From positions 1,719,433 to 1,783,432 of the forward strand of contig CM032818.1 of assembly GCA_019155185.1 (NCBI GenBank): 64,000 nucleotides of DNA, given 5' to 3'. The DNA is from Beaufortia kweichowensis. Taxonomy: Eukaryota > Chordata > Actinopteri > Cypriniformes > Gastromyzontidae. A model generated the notes under the pieces. It was not told the DNA's origin. It made no database searches and worked only from the letters and a program-made list of their open reading frames with translations. Positions 1 through 11,396 of the stretch are shown here, one piece after another; position 1 is the stretch's first letter, and every line of letters starts with the position of its first letter. The position numbers and the translations under genes are program-made.

Positions 1-288
1 AGACCATGTATTGAAGGTACCAAAAAAGGTTAAAAAAATAAGAGCACAGATGTGTTAGGTTTGATGTGTCTAAATAAGGAGATCTCTCTGCGATAAGTTA
101 CGTAACTGGGCAACTATAAATTGAGCTCAAGGCCGAACCTCGTGGTGAAGACCTCTCGTTGTTACGTTTGTTTGATTATTTGTTTGATCATTTCTTATGG
201 TGATGCGTTATAACTTTCTTAAACAAGCGAGTAAAGATTTAAACATAGATTTCAACATTCAGTCTATTATCTGAAATAGTTTTCTGAA

Positions 289-1091
289 CAGCGCTCTCCA
301 ATCTGAAGGTGAGGATGAATCTGTTGATTTAAAGTTGGATTTTGGAAGATTAATTTTCCAGTACAAATCAGAGTCACCAGGGGCGTAGCAAGCTTTTCTG
401 TGGTTTGTTTGTTAACAATAAAAACGATGAATACAATGACAGAAGGGTACAAAAGGTATAACATACAAGATATAAAAAGCTTCCCATTTAAATGAGTGGT
501 GAAAATACACAACAGTAGACTTGCTAAAGAATCAGAATCAGAAATACTTTAATAATCCCAGGGGGAAATTATTTTTGTTACAAACTCCAGATATACAAAC
601 AACATATATTAAGAACAAAACATAAACAGAACATCTTCCCAAACACATATCAAGCTTATTTAAACCTCGAAAGCATAAACACTCATTCAAAGTACCTGGA
701 AAAGGGAGATGTAAATAACCATAACCATAAGTTCAGGCAGAACAGCCAATCATCAGCCGGTGTCATGTTTGAGAGGGAGGGGAGAGGAGGCAGACACAGA
801 GCGGCCAGAGAAACGGAGGAGCGACTGCTGTAAGGCGTTTGTGCAAAACTGCGGAAAAACAGCAGAAAAAGTGTGGGTGTTGAACCCTCTCACAGTGCGA
901 CGCCCCTGAGAGTCACAAAAATCAAATTGAATCAGAAGATGTACGTTTTGGGATGTTTCGTCCATACCTTAAAGTTTGAAGATGGTTGCACACTCACAAT
1001 CTGATCCACACATACCTGTAATTCCACACGATCACAAATCTAGTGCCAAGACACTTGCTCAACATGAATGTTACAAGCAAGGTTTAAGGAA
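289..1091. mobile_element. 803-bp segment present only in copy 1 of the repeat
   Basis: Copy 2 runs straight from the sequence ending at 288 to the sequence starting at 1092. The segment is bordered by GAA on both sides (286-288 and 1089-1091). That fits either an insertion with a 3-bp target duplication or a microhomology deletion in copy 2. Near its left end (about 530-585) it contains ATACTTTAATAATCCCAG followed by a GGGGGAAATT run. This resembles the 3' tails of fish LINE/SINE elements, so part of the segment is probably retrotransposon-derived. No coding region was recognised. Confidence 0.55.
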
Positions 1092-2226
1092 GTCCTGTTC
1101 TCGCCTCAATGATTTCTTTTGTTCATCACCTGAACTCAGCCAACTGCAGTAACACTGAAGGTGAAGACGAACGCAGGACACGGTTTATCCTGATTTAATC
1201 TTAGATCTCAAAACACACCATTGACTTTTCAAAGCCACAGTACATGCATACATGACTAAGTATCAACGGCTGCTTGCAATCTTTTTTGTGACTGTTAACT
1301 CATCCAGAAGAAACCAAAGCTGAAGCCACCGTGGTCGGGAAAAAAACGTGCAGTTCAAACAGCTCGTGCAGACACTGGAGGATTTTTGCCATTAACAGTG
1401 GACAGCCTTACCTCTCCGGACAAACCATGAGGTCACCCGTCCCGTCACAAAAGATGCAAGGTTTCAAGATGCGAAGATGCCTCAGAGACTCAACCTGTCA
1501 GGGTCTCGCTCCATCTACAACAATGTGACTGTACAGCCAACAGCAGCCAGATTCAAAACATTCAAAACATTAAAGCCGAGACCAAAACTAACCGTAACCT
1601 TCTTGTATATTACATGGAGCGAGTGTGTCTGGTCCGATGAAAACTTCTGTTGCTGCTGCGCTGCGGTGACGAAAGACTGTCAGAAAAGAAAGAGAGAGCA
1701 GAGCAACAGAGAGAGCGACAGAGAGCGACAGAGAGAGCGACAGAGAGAGCGATTAAACCCTCTTGACAGTCATTTAAATGGTGATTCATCAAAAGATAAA
1801 ATGTCTAGAATCTTAGCTGTTACCTGTGGAACCCGATATAATGTAAAATGTGTTTCTGTTGACCATCTGCTTTTCTCCACACTGTAAAAATTATGTGATC
1901 GATAAATCATGAAAACATATTTTCACAATACTTTGATAAAAAAATGACTTTACAAGATTTAATATAGCAAGAAAATGACTACACTCAAACATGTTTTACT
2001 GTACACATTTTGTAAATTAATGTTGTTTTATTGAAATTCTCTGACAAAACTAATAACAGAGACAGACAAGTCAAACATGCATATAATATAATATAAAAAC
2101 TAAGCCTAGATTTTCACACTGGTGTGGAGAAGAGATATTACAATACATAGACAAGATAATAATTTAGTTAAAGTGTCTAATCATATAACACCGCTAACTT
2201 ACTGTATTATCCTGTACCATATGATG

Positions 2227-2251
2227 TATGAATCCCTCTAGTCACTAACTA
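2227..2251 (+). other. 25-bp segment inverted relative to copy 2
   Basis: Between GATG and CCTC, copy 1 carries 25 bases that are the exact reverse complement of the 25 bases at 5622-5646 between the same flanks in copy 2. The segment begins and ends with TA. Confidence 0.92.
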
Positions 2252-2599
2252 CCTCAAAGAATCATTTTTCCCAAAATTAAAATCTATGACCATTTACAAT
2301 ACAGATTCATCACATGGCTCTTTTTTATACAATACAAGTTCATAGTGATGTTTGTCAAGCCCCAAAAAGGACAAAACAGCATTAAAGCAACAAAATGGTC
2401 AATTTTACAATAACCATGTGACAGCTTTGTGTTTCATAGATGTCAAAATTATAATCATATACAACTGGATAAGGATTTTTTTTGTATTTTTCATCATTTG
2501 GTCTTTTTCGCCCCTGCACATTATCGTGAGAGTGTTTACATGATGTTTACATGCTTTTTAAGATGCTTTTTACTCGTGACCAAATGACATTAATGTGGT

Positions 2600-2757
2600 G
2601 GGCAGCTGATTGGGCTGATTTTTTTCCCAGTACCAGCAGGAAATAACTGAGGTGCCCTCGAGTAAGGAATCTTATCCCCATTTGCTCATGTGCTGCATTG
2701 AGCCCCTTTGTAAGTCGCTTTGGATAAAAGCGTCCACTACATAAATAAATGTAAATG
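2600..2757 (+). mobile_element. V-SINE-like / L2-tailed SINE fragment (copy 1)
   Basis: The stretch has the series GAGGTGCCC...GAGTAAGGA...GTAAGTCGCTTTGGATAAAAGC followed by a short ATAAATGTAAATG-type tail. That order is typical of teleost SINEs with L2-type 3' tails. The tail string also occurs at the end of the L2 LINE fragment at 17432-18017 in this window, which supports the assignment. The same fragment recurs in copy 2. Confidence 0.6.
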
Positions 2758-3206
2758 AATACATTAATAAATATTTCAGTAACCTAAAACTCACAAAATT
2801 ACAATCAGAGATCGGTATTTGAAATGTAATGGTAGGGAATATTTTGAAGGAGAAAATTATTATGCGACCACGATTAGTCTAGAATGAAATAAAACCATAA
2901 CATGGATTTAGAAGAAGAAAATGGACCGAGAGTTAAATACAATTACCAGGTTGGATTTGGGGAAATAAACCGTAACAACAAGGAATTAGAACTACATTTA
3001 TAAAATAAAGCCTAATAAAACCTTAAAAAGTGAACATGAATTTAAAAATCATTGAGAAATGGATAAATGTATCAGAAATGATATCAGTAAAACGAGGCAC
3101 AGAAAGAAATATTGGTGTACAAATGACCGCATAATTACTCATATGCGAACCTTTGTGATAAAAATAATGTAAAAATGGATTGTAGTGACCTCGTTAATGG
3201 TATTGA

Positions 3207-3449
3207 TCCCATAACGGGGAACAAAAAAGAAACTTCAAGTATAAAGAGAAAATTATACATAAAAAATTACTAAAGGATAGTGAAGGAATTCATAGACAAA
3301 ATTGTGTCTTTCATGGCAATGATGTACTATATGGGATAAGAAGTAAAGAATGTGGAGAGTTGATTACAAATTGGGGACAAGATTATGAAACCAATAATGA
3401 AATGGCAGTGGTTGTGTGTTACTGGAGTACAGGAATAGCTCCGCTGCCT
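3207..3449 (+). pseudogene. Broken coding-like stretch A, family unknown
   Basis: An 81-codon plus-strand stretch runs from the TGA at 3204-3206 to the TGA at 3450-3452, with five or more Trp/Cys residues in its second half. That composition is unusual for random AT-rich DNA. No ATG is evident at its beginning. It could be a decayed piece of an element polyprotein. I do not recognise the product. Confidence 0.3.
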
Positions 3450-3555
3450 TGAACTTTTCAGAAAGGCATGATGGCAAATAGGCATGAGATGACCTTCGGT
3501 CCCGGTAATAAGAGCAATAGACAGAATAGACAGATGATCGGATGAAGTGACATGA

Positions 3556-3864
3556 TTCAAAAGAAAGAATTGGAAGGAATTATGGTGTAAAACACAAGAT
3601 AAAAATGACTATTTAGGATTAAACTGGATGAAAGATTTTATTTGTAGTACAAGTACGGAGATAAAAGAAGAAAAAAAAACTGGAGGACTGAGGTGGTATG
3701 AAGAACCAGTGTCATTTATAGAGACGGGTAGATGAACTAGCCATAACAGAAGTAGTAGTAGATTGTCAAAGAAAAAGGATATTGCAGATGTTTTGCAATC
3801 CCAGATTGCAGATGGAGGTGTCAAGATGGAAAGAGATAAGAAAAATATGCAAAGATGGAGAAAG
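3556..3864 (+). pseudogene. Broken coding-like stretch B with one in-frame stop, family unknown
   Basis: In one plus-strand frame there are 103 codons interrupted only by TGA at 3733-3735. The first part is Trp- and Lys-rich. The part after the stop contains a basic Arg/Ser/Lys-rich run. The 104-codon minus-strand ORF over the same bases is Leu/Phe/Ser low-complexity and looks like a shadow. Homology was not recognised. Confidence 0.3.
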
Positions 3865-5621
3865 TGAAAAGCAAAGGATAAAGGAGATATAACAAGATGT
3901 TTGTCTTGGGTGTAAGAGTTCAAATAAAAGAATTTATTTTGAGTTAACTAATGGAGAAAAAAAGATGTAGAATGTGTATGTATGATACAAATAGTTTTAT
4001 GAAAAATATGTAAAACAATGAAGTGCCAGTATGGAATTTGGTAATGAACATGAGTGTTGAAAACAGAATGGATTGGAGAGAAGAGTTAATTTAGGATAGG
4101 ATTTCAAGTAATAGCATTACAAACAAATGATGAAGGATGAGACTATGTATTGAAGGTACCAAAAAAGGTTTAAAAAAATAAGAGCACAGATGTGTTAGGT
4201 TTGATGTGTCTAAATAAGGAGGTCTCTCTGCGATAAGTTACGTAACTGGGCAACTATTAATTGAGCTCAAGGCCGAACCTCGTGGTGAAGACCTCTCGTT
4301 GTTACGTTTGTTTGATTATTTGTTTGATCATTTCTTATGGTGATGCGTTATAACTTTCTTAAACAAGTGAGTAAAGATTTAAACATAGATTTCAACATTC
4401 AGTCTATTATCTGAAATAGTTTTCTGAAGTCCTGTTCTCGCCTCAATGATTTCTTTTGTTCCTCACCTGAACTCAGCCAACTGCAGTAACACTGAAGGTG
4501 AAGACGAACGCAGGACACTGTTTATCCTGATTTAATCTTAGATCTCAAAACACACCATTGACTTTTCAAAGCCACAGTACATGCATACACGACTTTAAGT
4601 ATCAACGGCTGCTTGCAATCTTTTTTGTGACTGTTAACTCATCCAGAAGAAACCAAAGCTGAAGCCACCGTGGTCGGGAAAAAAACGTGCAGTTCAAACA
4701 GCTCGTGCAGACACTGGAGGATTTTTGCCATTAACAGTGGACAGCCTTACCTCTCCGGACAAACCATGAGGTCACCCGTCCCGTCACAAATGCAGAGGCA
4801 CAGATGCAAGGTTTCAAGATGCGAAGATGCCTCAGAGACTCAACCTGTCAGGGTCTCGCTCCATCTACAACAATGTGACTGTACAGCCAACAGCAGCCAG
4901 ATTCAAAACATTCAAAACATTAAAGCCAAGACCAAAACTAACCGTAACCTTCTTGTATATTGCATGGAGCGAGTGTGTCCGGTCCGATGAAAACTTCTGT
5001 TGCTGTTGCTGCGGTGACGAAAGACTGCGCAGAGAGAGAGAGAAAGCCTGTCAGAGAAAAGAAAGAGAGCAGAGCAACAGAGAGACAGAGAGAGCTGCAG
5101 CGACAGAGAGAGCGACAGACAGAGAGAGAGCGCAGAGAGAGCAGAGATTAAACCCTCTTGACAGTCATTTAAATGGTGATTTATCAAAAGATAAAATGTC
5201 TAGAATCTTAGCTGTTACCTGTGGAACCCGATATGATGTGAAATGTGTTTCTGTTGACCATCTGCTTTTCTCCACACTGTAAAAATTATGTGATCGATAA
5301 ATCATGAAAACATATTTTCACAATACTTTGATAAAAAAATGACTTTACAAGATTTAATATAGCAAGAAAATGACTACACTCAAACATGTTTTACTGTACA
5401 CATTTTGTAAATTAATGTTGTTTTATTGAAATTCTCTGACAAAACTAATAACAGAGACAGACAAGTCAAACATGCATATAATATAATATAAAAACTAAGC
5501 ATAGATTTTCACACTGGTGTGGAGAAGAGATATTACAATACATAGACAAGATAATAATTTAGTTAAAGTGTCTAATCATATAACACCGCTAACTTACTGT
5601 ATTATCCTGTACCATATGATG

Positions 5622-5646
5622 TAGTTAGTGACTAGAGGGATTCATA
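5622..5646 (+). other. 25-bp segment inverted relative to copy 1
   Basis: Exact reverse complement of 2227-2251 between the same GATG and CCTC flanks. Which orientation is ancestral cannot be told from this window. Confidence 0.92.
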
Positions 5647-5994
5647 CCTCAAAGAATCATTTTTCCCAAAATTAAAATCTATGACCATTTACAATACAGA
5701 TTCATCACATGGCTCTTTTTTATACAATACAAGTTCATAGTGATGTTTGTCAAGCCCCAAAAAGGACAAAACAGCATTAAAGCAACAAAATGGTCAATTT
5801 TACAATAACCATGTGACAGCTTTGTGTTTCATAGATGTCAAAATTATAATCATATACAACTGGATAAGGATTTTTTTTGTATTTTTCATCATTTGGTCTT
5901 TTTCGCCCCTGCACATTATCGTGAGAGTGTTTACATGATGTTTACATGCTTTTTAAGATGCTTTTTACTCGTGACCAAATGACATTAATGTGGT

Positions 5995-6150
5995 GGGCAG
6001 CTGACTGGGCTGATTTTTTTCCCAGTACCAGCAGGAAATAACTGAGGTGCCCTTGAGTAAGGAATCTTATCCCCATTTGCTCATGTGCTGCATTGAGCCC
6101 CTTTGTAAGTCGCTTTGGATAAAAGTGTCCACTACATAAATAAATGTAAA
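5995..6150 (+). mobile_element. V-SINE-like / L2-tailed SINE fragment (copy 2)
   Basis: Same fragment as at 2600-2757, carried inside the second repeat copy. It contains the GTAAGTCGCTTTGGATAAAAG tail and the ATAAATGTAAATT end. Confidence 0.6.
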
Positions 6151-6188
6151 TTAATAAATAGAGAGGGGTCACAGATTTCAGTAACCTG

Positions 6189-6865
6189 TTATAATGCCTT
6201 GCCATGTTTGGTGACCCTGCTGTATGTGTGTTACTGTTCACTTAAGGGTAAAATATAGATGATATAGCATGCATTTTATGATACAAAAAAAGGTGAGATT
6301 ACGATCACCAGAATAAATATATAACGTAATATGACTAATTATTAATGAAAACGTATTTTTAAAACCTTTAAATACGTTTTATTATTTGATAAACAGACAT
6401 TAACAAGTAAAAACTGTTCAGTAGGAGCATCTGTTTCTTCCAAAGTTAAAGAGCACGAGACAAAATGACATCATTACAGACACTCCCCTGCCGCGCTCAC
6501 GATAATGTGCACGAGCGTTAGGCGCGTTCTCGCGTAAACAATCATCAAACAGCCATCAAAACATTATGAAAACATTGAGCATGCGCAAAGAGTGCGAATG
6601 CAGAAGAACGCGAAAAATAACCAAAATACAGAACAAACAGTAATTCGGATCGTTATTTGTTTTTTTCTTCTTGATTTCCCGTTTCAAGCTGTAATAGTGA
6701 GATAAGACATCAGTTGACATCAGTAAGACATAAATTGCTTTGAATCTTTGAATTTTTGTCTTTAATTAGTTTAACAAAGAACTCCGTCTCGTCTTTGGTC
6801 CACACATACCGCGCCATCTTTAAAGATGAATCACGTGACTTTTTATGTAGCCTACACCATGTGAC
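6189..6865. other. Intergenic DNA with a local CpG-rich patch
   Basis: No gene was recognised. Bases ~6485-6620 are richer in CG dinucleotides (CGCGCTCACG, GGCGCGTTCTCGCG, AACGCG) than the surrounding AT-rich DNA. There is no associated ORF or splice pattern. Confidence 0.4.
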
Positions 6866-6973
6866 CTGTAAATGCTTCGTACTATTATTGCCTCTTTTGA
6901 TGTGTCACTTCATGGTCTCCTAATATTTATAAGTCGCTTTGGATAAAAGCGTCAGCTAAATGCCTAAATGTAA
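6866..6973 (+). mobile_element. L2 LINE 3' end fragment
   Basis: The sequence from TACTATTATTGCC through GATGTGTCACTTCATGG, then TAAGTCGCTTTGGATAAAAG, to CTAAATGCCTAAATGTAAA, matches the reverse complement of 17432-17540. That second stretch is the 3' UTR of a recognisable L2 reverse-transcriptase fragment. This is therefore the 3' tip of a second, severely 5'-truncated member of the same L2 subfamily, on the plus strand. Confidence 0.75.
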
Positions 6974-9900
6974 AAAATGTGTGTTTTTACGAAATTGACG
7001 CGTATTTTCAATCCGCGCATTTTGAAGGGTAATGGAAACTGTTGTGGCCACAACAGAAAAACAACGAAAAGCTCACGAAGTTCTCTGAACGGTTTTGTCT
7101 GAGCTGAGATCGGTTTCTTCAAACGTTAACGTCATGAATAGCTTTACTAATAGCAAAGCATTAATCAGGTAAATGCGTAATTGTTATAGTTGTACATGCA
7201 CTTCCGCATCGTTTGGATTTTATCTGCGCATCACACTCACGAATAAACTCAACTTTCATGAAGATCTGACCCTCTGTTACCTCATTCCAAGTATCTGTCA
7301 ATCATAACGTTTGTGTTAAACAGATATAAATATTTGATGCTTTAGGCGTTATTTGCATGAGCACTGGTACGTCAATTCAGGATGCTGATCGACCTCCCAT
7401 GACTAACAAGTCCTGTTACAATTTAACTAGCAGCATCGTTACATGTGTGAACTATTGTGGTTGCAATCCGTCAGTTTGTAACTTACACATTTTGTTGCAC
7501 TTGTATTTCCGGAGCGTTGGAGTTTGACGCGTCGCATGCTCGCAGTTCAATTAAGGTAGTTCCGTAATCGTAATCGCATTTTGATGACACCTGCCAATTT
7601 ATTCCTTTTTTAACCCCTTCAGACCTGATTTTTTTCAAGTTTTTTATCCGGTTGATATGAACTCTAATACAGAAATACATCTAAAAATAAAAAAGATTTG
7701 TGCTAAGATTTAACTAATGTTTTACATGATTTTTCATGTCCAAGTAACATAAAATTCCATGTTTTAACCATGTCAATTATCTTTTAAAACTATAAAATGA
7801 ATTTAGTTTATAGTAAAGAAAAATATGTTCTTGTAGAACTGAATGATACTAAAAGAATGTAAAAAATATATTTTTGATGAGATGAATAATCAAAAAACAA
7901 AGTTAAAACTTATTCTTGGCAGTATGTTTAGATATGTCTGATTGTGTCTGTTGTTGGCTTTCTATAAAGTGTATGTTTGTTTATGTGTATGTTTCTACAT
8001 ATGCGTGTTTGATTTATCCTTAATAGCTGATTGTTACAATATTTGTTGGGTTGGCATAAATGTTGGGTCTTGTTTATAAGGGACCCTATTAATATATACC
8101 ACAATTTTGTGAGTTTTAGGTGTACTATGCATTACTTGATGTCATGGTGGTGTCTATACTATACAATCAAAGCCAAATTTGATCGCAAAAGCATTTATAT
8201 CACATTAACAATAAAACTGTAAAGCCCATCACAATCCATCCAATTTCTGTTTTTAAAATACAGTGTCATTCATACAGATACCAAATCTAAAATTGTGAAT
8301 GCAAAGACATGCATTTAATATTACTCAATCAAAGGTGGTCAGAGGACATGGTATATTTTTACTTTCTTTATCGGTCAGTAACAGCACATCGGTTTACAGC
8401 AATCACATGCAATTCATTTTAAAATAGCAACAAGTGGCACAAGAAAGTCAACATCAAGATTACACAACATCAACCACATTTGGCACAAGAGGCTGGTTAT
8501 TCATATCCATGTTGGGAAAAAGTTTTGGCTTTCTTCTGGCTGGTATGATGCAGGATTTTCAGATGCAGGATTTTCAGTTGCAGGTCCACGCTTCAGAATC
8601 AGATAGCTTCTCTGTATGGTCAGGGAACAAAATGGAGAAATCTTGTGAAACCTGTAAGTGACAGATTGCAAAGTGGTGCGTTTTCCAAAAGCATCATTAG
8701 TCAACTATGGTCGCAAGTTCCGTCGTTACCAACGTTGCGTTTGAAGTTAGAAAAGTTAGCTGAACGAAACGAATCGTCGGAAGCAGTTACTCACTTCTCA
8801 CGAAACTTAAGAACAAGCTAAATATAAAGAGAGTTGGATGAAGTGAATATGAATCTATCATACATCTACCAAAACTACAAATACATCCTATTGTTTGCCA
8901 GCAACGATGAAGACCCACTATATGCTCGTTTCTAAAACACAACAGTGCTTTATTCTTGCAGCTTCAGGCCAAATGCGTTGTCACACCAGCTGAGGTTTGT
9001 GTGGTTTTATTGGATATTTATGTTTGTAAGAATCACCAGAAATTATTTTATGGTTTCACTATTTGCTTTACACTGAAAGTATTGTTGTTACTTTAAAATA
9101 TCCAATTACTTTAGCTGTCTAATGCACCCTTCCAACCTCGTGGTCCAGAACGACGACTATGCGTAAAATAAACTGAAACGTCCGTTTGTCGATGTCAGTT
9201 CTATCAATAAAAGATGCATGAGAACTTGAAACGAACATGGCATAAATAAAGAAACATTAAAGCATGTGTGGTGTGTTTTTATTAGATTGCATACTCTCAG
9301 CCTGATGCCCATGTGTGCAGTGCTGAACCTGGTCCTGTTCGGTTTGTCAGTGGGGTAACAAGGTAACCTTTATCTACTATTTAACTAAACTTAAGTCATT
9401 GTGATGCTTTTAAATGATTAAAGCAGTAGTTGTTCACCAAGGAGATGACTCTGGCCCTGCAGTGCAACCGGGCAACCATGTTTATTGTGGAAAGTTTGGT
9501 GTCATTATTTGCAGAAGATCCAAATGCACTTTCCTTTAAATAAATTTTTAAAAACATGATCATGTGTGTTAAACCCGCAATCATGAAAAGAAATGTTTGC
9601 AATGGTAAAAAGTGCACTAGTAACATACGCAAACATGTCCTATTAGTCTTTATCAGCATATCTGTATTCGGCTCACACCAGTGTGTGTGTGTGTGTGTGA
9701 ATGATTGCTTTGACTGTCCTTATTGAAAGTCTAAAGGAAGACATTTTACATTTATAAAGGTCTGATCAAACAGCTTTCAGAAATTGGACAGGGTTGTGCT
9801 TTCAATCCCATGACAAAAGGATCCTGTTGTCAAATCTGGGCTGAACGTTTGCCTAATAAACCGAAGTCACTTTTAACAAAGTCAAACATTACAGTATTAA

Positions 9901-10452
9901 AACTTGAAAATCGGTTCAACTGTGGTTTTTTCTTGTAGTAATGATGTATCCTGCTGTCAGCCAAATAGTTGTCTTTGACAAATAAACCTTCGCAAAGAAG
10001 TCTCTGACTGATTTTCCTTTGAACTTACATGGCTGGATCTGAAAAACTGCAATGCAACTGTAAAGAGAAATGGTTTCTTGAAATGTTTCTCTGGTAATTA
10101 TAGTCAGTCTTTTTCTAGAAAACCTAAAGGCTTATGGGTAATTTTGTCTTCCTTGTAGCTTTTCGTCTCGTTTCCTTCTCTCGATCTCCTCTTTAGATCT
10201 TTTCTCCAAACATGAACAGATTTCAATTATCCCTCCGATGCTGCGAGGAGGAGAATGAGAAAATCAATTATCCACAATGCATTGCAGGACAAAACATTAG
10301 GTATAACAAGCTCAATATGGTGTGATTGAGTATTGTTTGTGTGAATACATCATGCTGCAATTCTCACAACAATGTAATATATTGCCAGTGAATAAAAGGG
10401 ACATTTTGTTTCCAAAAGTTGCATTGTGGAAGAACAACAGGTGTGAATGGTA
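6974..10452. other. Intergenic DNA, no gene recognised
   Basis: AT-rich with only short, unsupported ORFs. Minor structure: an 18-bp near-perfect doublet (GATGCAGGATTTTCAG units) at ~8546-8583 and a (GT)n tract at 9681-9699. There are no splice-consistent conserved protein blocks on either strand. Confidence 0.5.
9681..9699. repeat. (GT)n microsatellite
   Basis: About nine uninterrupted GT units. Confidence 0.9.
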
Positions 10453-11396
10453 CACTGTAAAAAAAATATGTTGTTTTTACGGTGAAATACCGGCAGCTGC
10501 AGTTGCCAGTAACTCTCTGTTAAAAATATAGGAAGTCTGTATATAATTTAGCAGTTAATAACTGTGAGAAACATGGTGGCAAACCTTTATGAGTTATACA
10601 AATTTTTTGTATATTTTACAGTTTTTAACCGTATATATTACAGCATAGTTTTATGTATTTTACAATTTTTAACCCTTTATTTCTTTAACTGGTATACATG
10701 ATAAAACTGTTATAATTCTGCTTTGTGTCTTTAAATTTTAGTTTAAAGTTTACCACCATAATACAGGTAATGAAATGGATGGCAACATGACGAAGCAGAG
10801 TTGATCACAAATGGCCTTTCCATAGAAAATATTATTACCGCTATAGAAATGGCGCCTAGTGTCATGCATACAAACACAAATCACAATTAGGGTAAAACAT
10901 GTGACAATTAAAAAATGCTATAAACATTGACTAAACAACATTAAATGAAACCTAAAACACTCTAATATACACATCCGGTAATAAATATTAGAAGAAACAT
11001 TACGTTTTGAAAGGAAATATTAACAAATGTAAAGAGTCACGCAGGGAATTATGGGAATGTCCTTTAACAGTTTTTCACCGTAAATTTTAGTGTAACTTGT
11101 ATTTTTAAATACAAAAACATAATTTTAACATTATTTTACTGTAAAAGTGCACGTATAATCTTGTTGAATATTTTCCAGATTTTCACTGTAAAATATATGG
11201 TAATTCAAACCATTTGCTTTTAAAAACCTTACATTTTACATCATTTAACAGTATAATTAAATGTAATGTTTTGTGAAATCTTTTACAGTATTTTACTCTA
11301 TATGTAAAGGTTTTTCACTAGTAATCAATTAACAGGTCTTTACTGTAGCATTTTTACATTATTTTTCTGTTAAAATTACAGACATTTTTTACAGTG
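10453..11396. mobile_element. Non-autonomous DNA-transposon-like element with CACTGTAAAAAA termini
   Basis: The left end CACTGTAAAAAAAA and the right end TTTTTTACAGTG are inverted repeats of ~12 bp. The interior is rich in TTTTACAG/CTGTAAAA words pointing both ways, and no ORF is present. This layout is common for cyprinid non-autonomous DNA elements. A target-site duplication is not clear, so the borders are approximate and the superfamily is not assigned. Confidence 0.55.

Larger units (their letters stand above)
1..2784 (+). repeat. Long direct repeat, copy 1 (left end possibly outside window)
   Basis: This block matches 4140-6188 in the same orientation at high identity by eye; only scattered substitutions and a few indels separate the copies. 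It starts at or before base 1, so its left border is unknown. It differs from copy 2 by an extra 803 bp (289-1091), by a different AG-rich stretch near 1690-1755, and by the orientation of a 25-bp segment at 2227-2251. The right border is near the shared string TTTCAGTAACCT (2773-2784). It could be one half of a recent tandem segmental duplication or an LTR-like terminal repeat; the sequence does not decide. The ORFs inside it are short and resemble no family I know. Confidence 0.9.
2785..4139 (+). other. A/G-rich spacer between the two repeat copies, with degraded coding-like stretches
   Basis: This 1.36-kb block lies between the two copies of the direct repeat and differs from them in composition. 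The plus strand is rich in A and G. Two plus-strand stretches stay open with protein-like composition (Cys, Trp, Asn and Lys scattered, not low-complexity): 3207-3449 (81 codons) and 3556-3864 (59 + 43 codons interrupted by one TGA at 3733-3735). They are in different frames and neither has a convincing start. No family was recognised. They may be remains of a mobile element or endogenous retroelement. Confidence 0.5.
4140..6188 (+). repeat. Long direct repeat, copy 2
   Basis: Second copy of the ~2-kb sequence at 1-2784. It lacks the 803-bp segment, has a longer AG/CAGAGAG-rich stretch at ~5028-5150, contains ~12 extra bases near 4790, and ends after the shared TTTCAGTAACCT at ~6177-6188. Copy starts lie ~4139 bp apart. 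High similarity outside these differences suggests a recent event or gene conversion. Confidence 0.9.

Noticed and set aside
1331..1887. Paired ORFs conserved between the repeat copies (1331-1528/1477-1887 and 4670-4990/4827-5282)
   Set aside because: Conservation follows from the recent duplication of the whole block. Frames differ through indels, and the ends read into AG-rich simple repeats.
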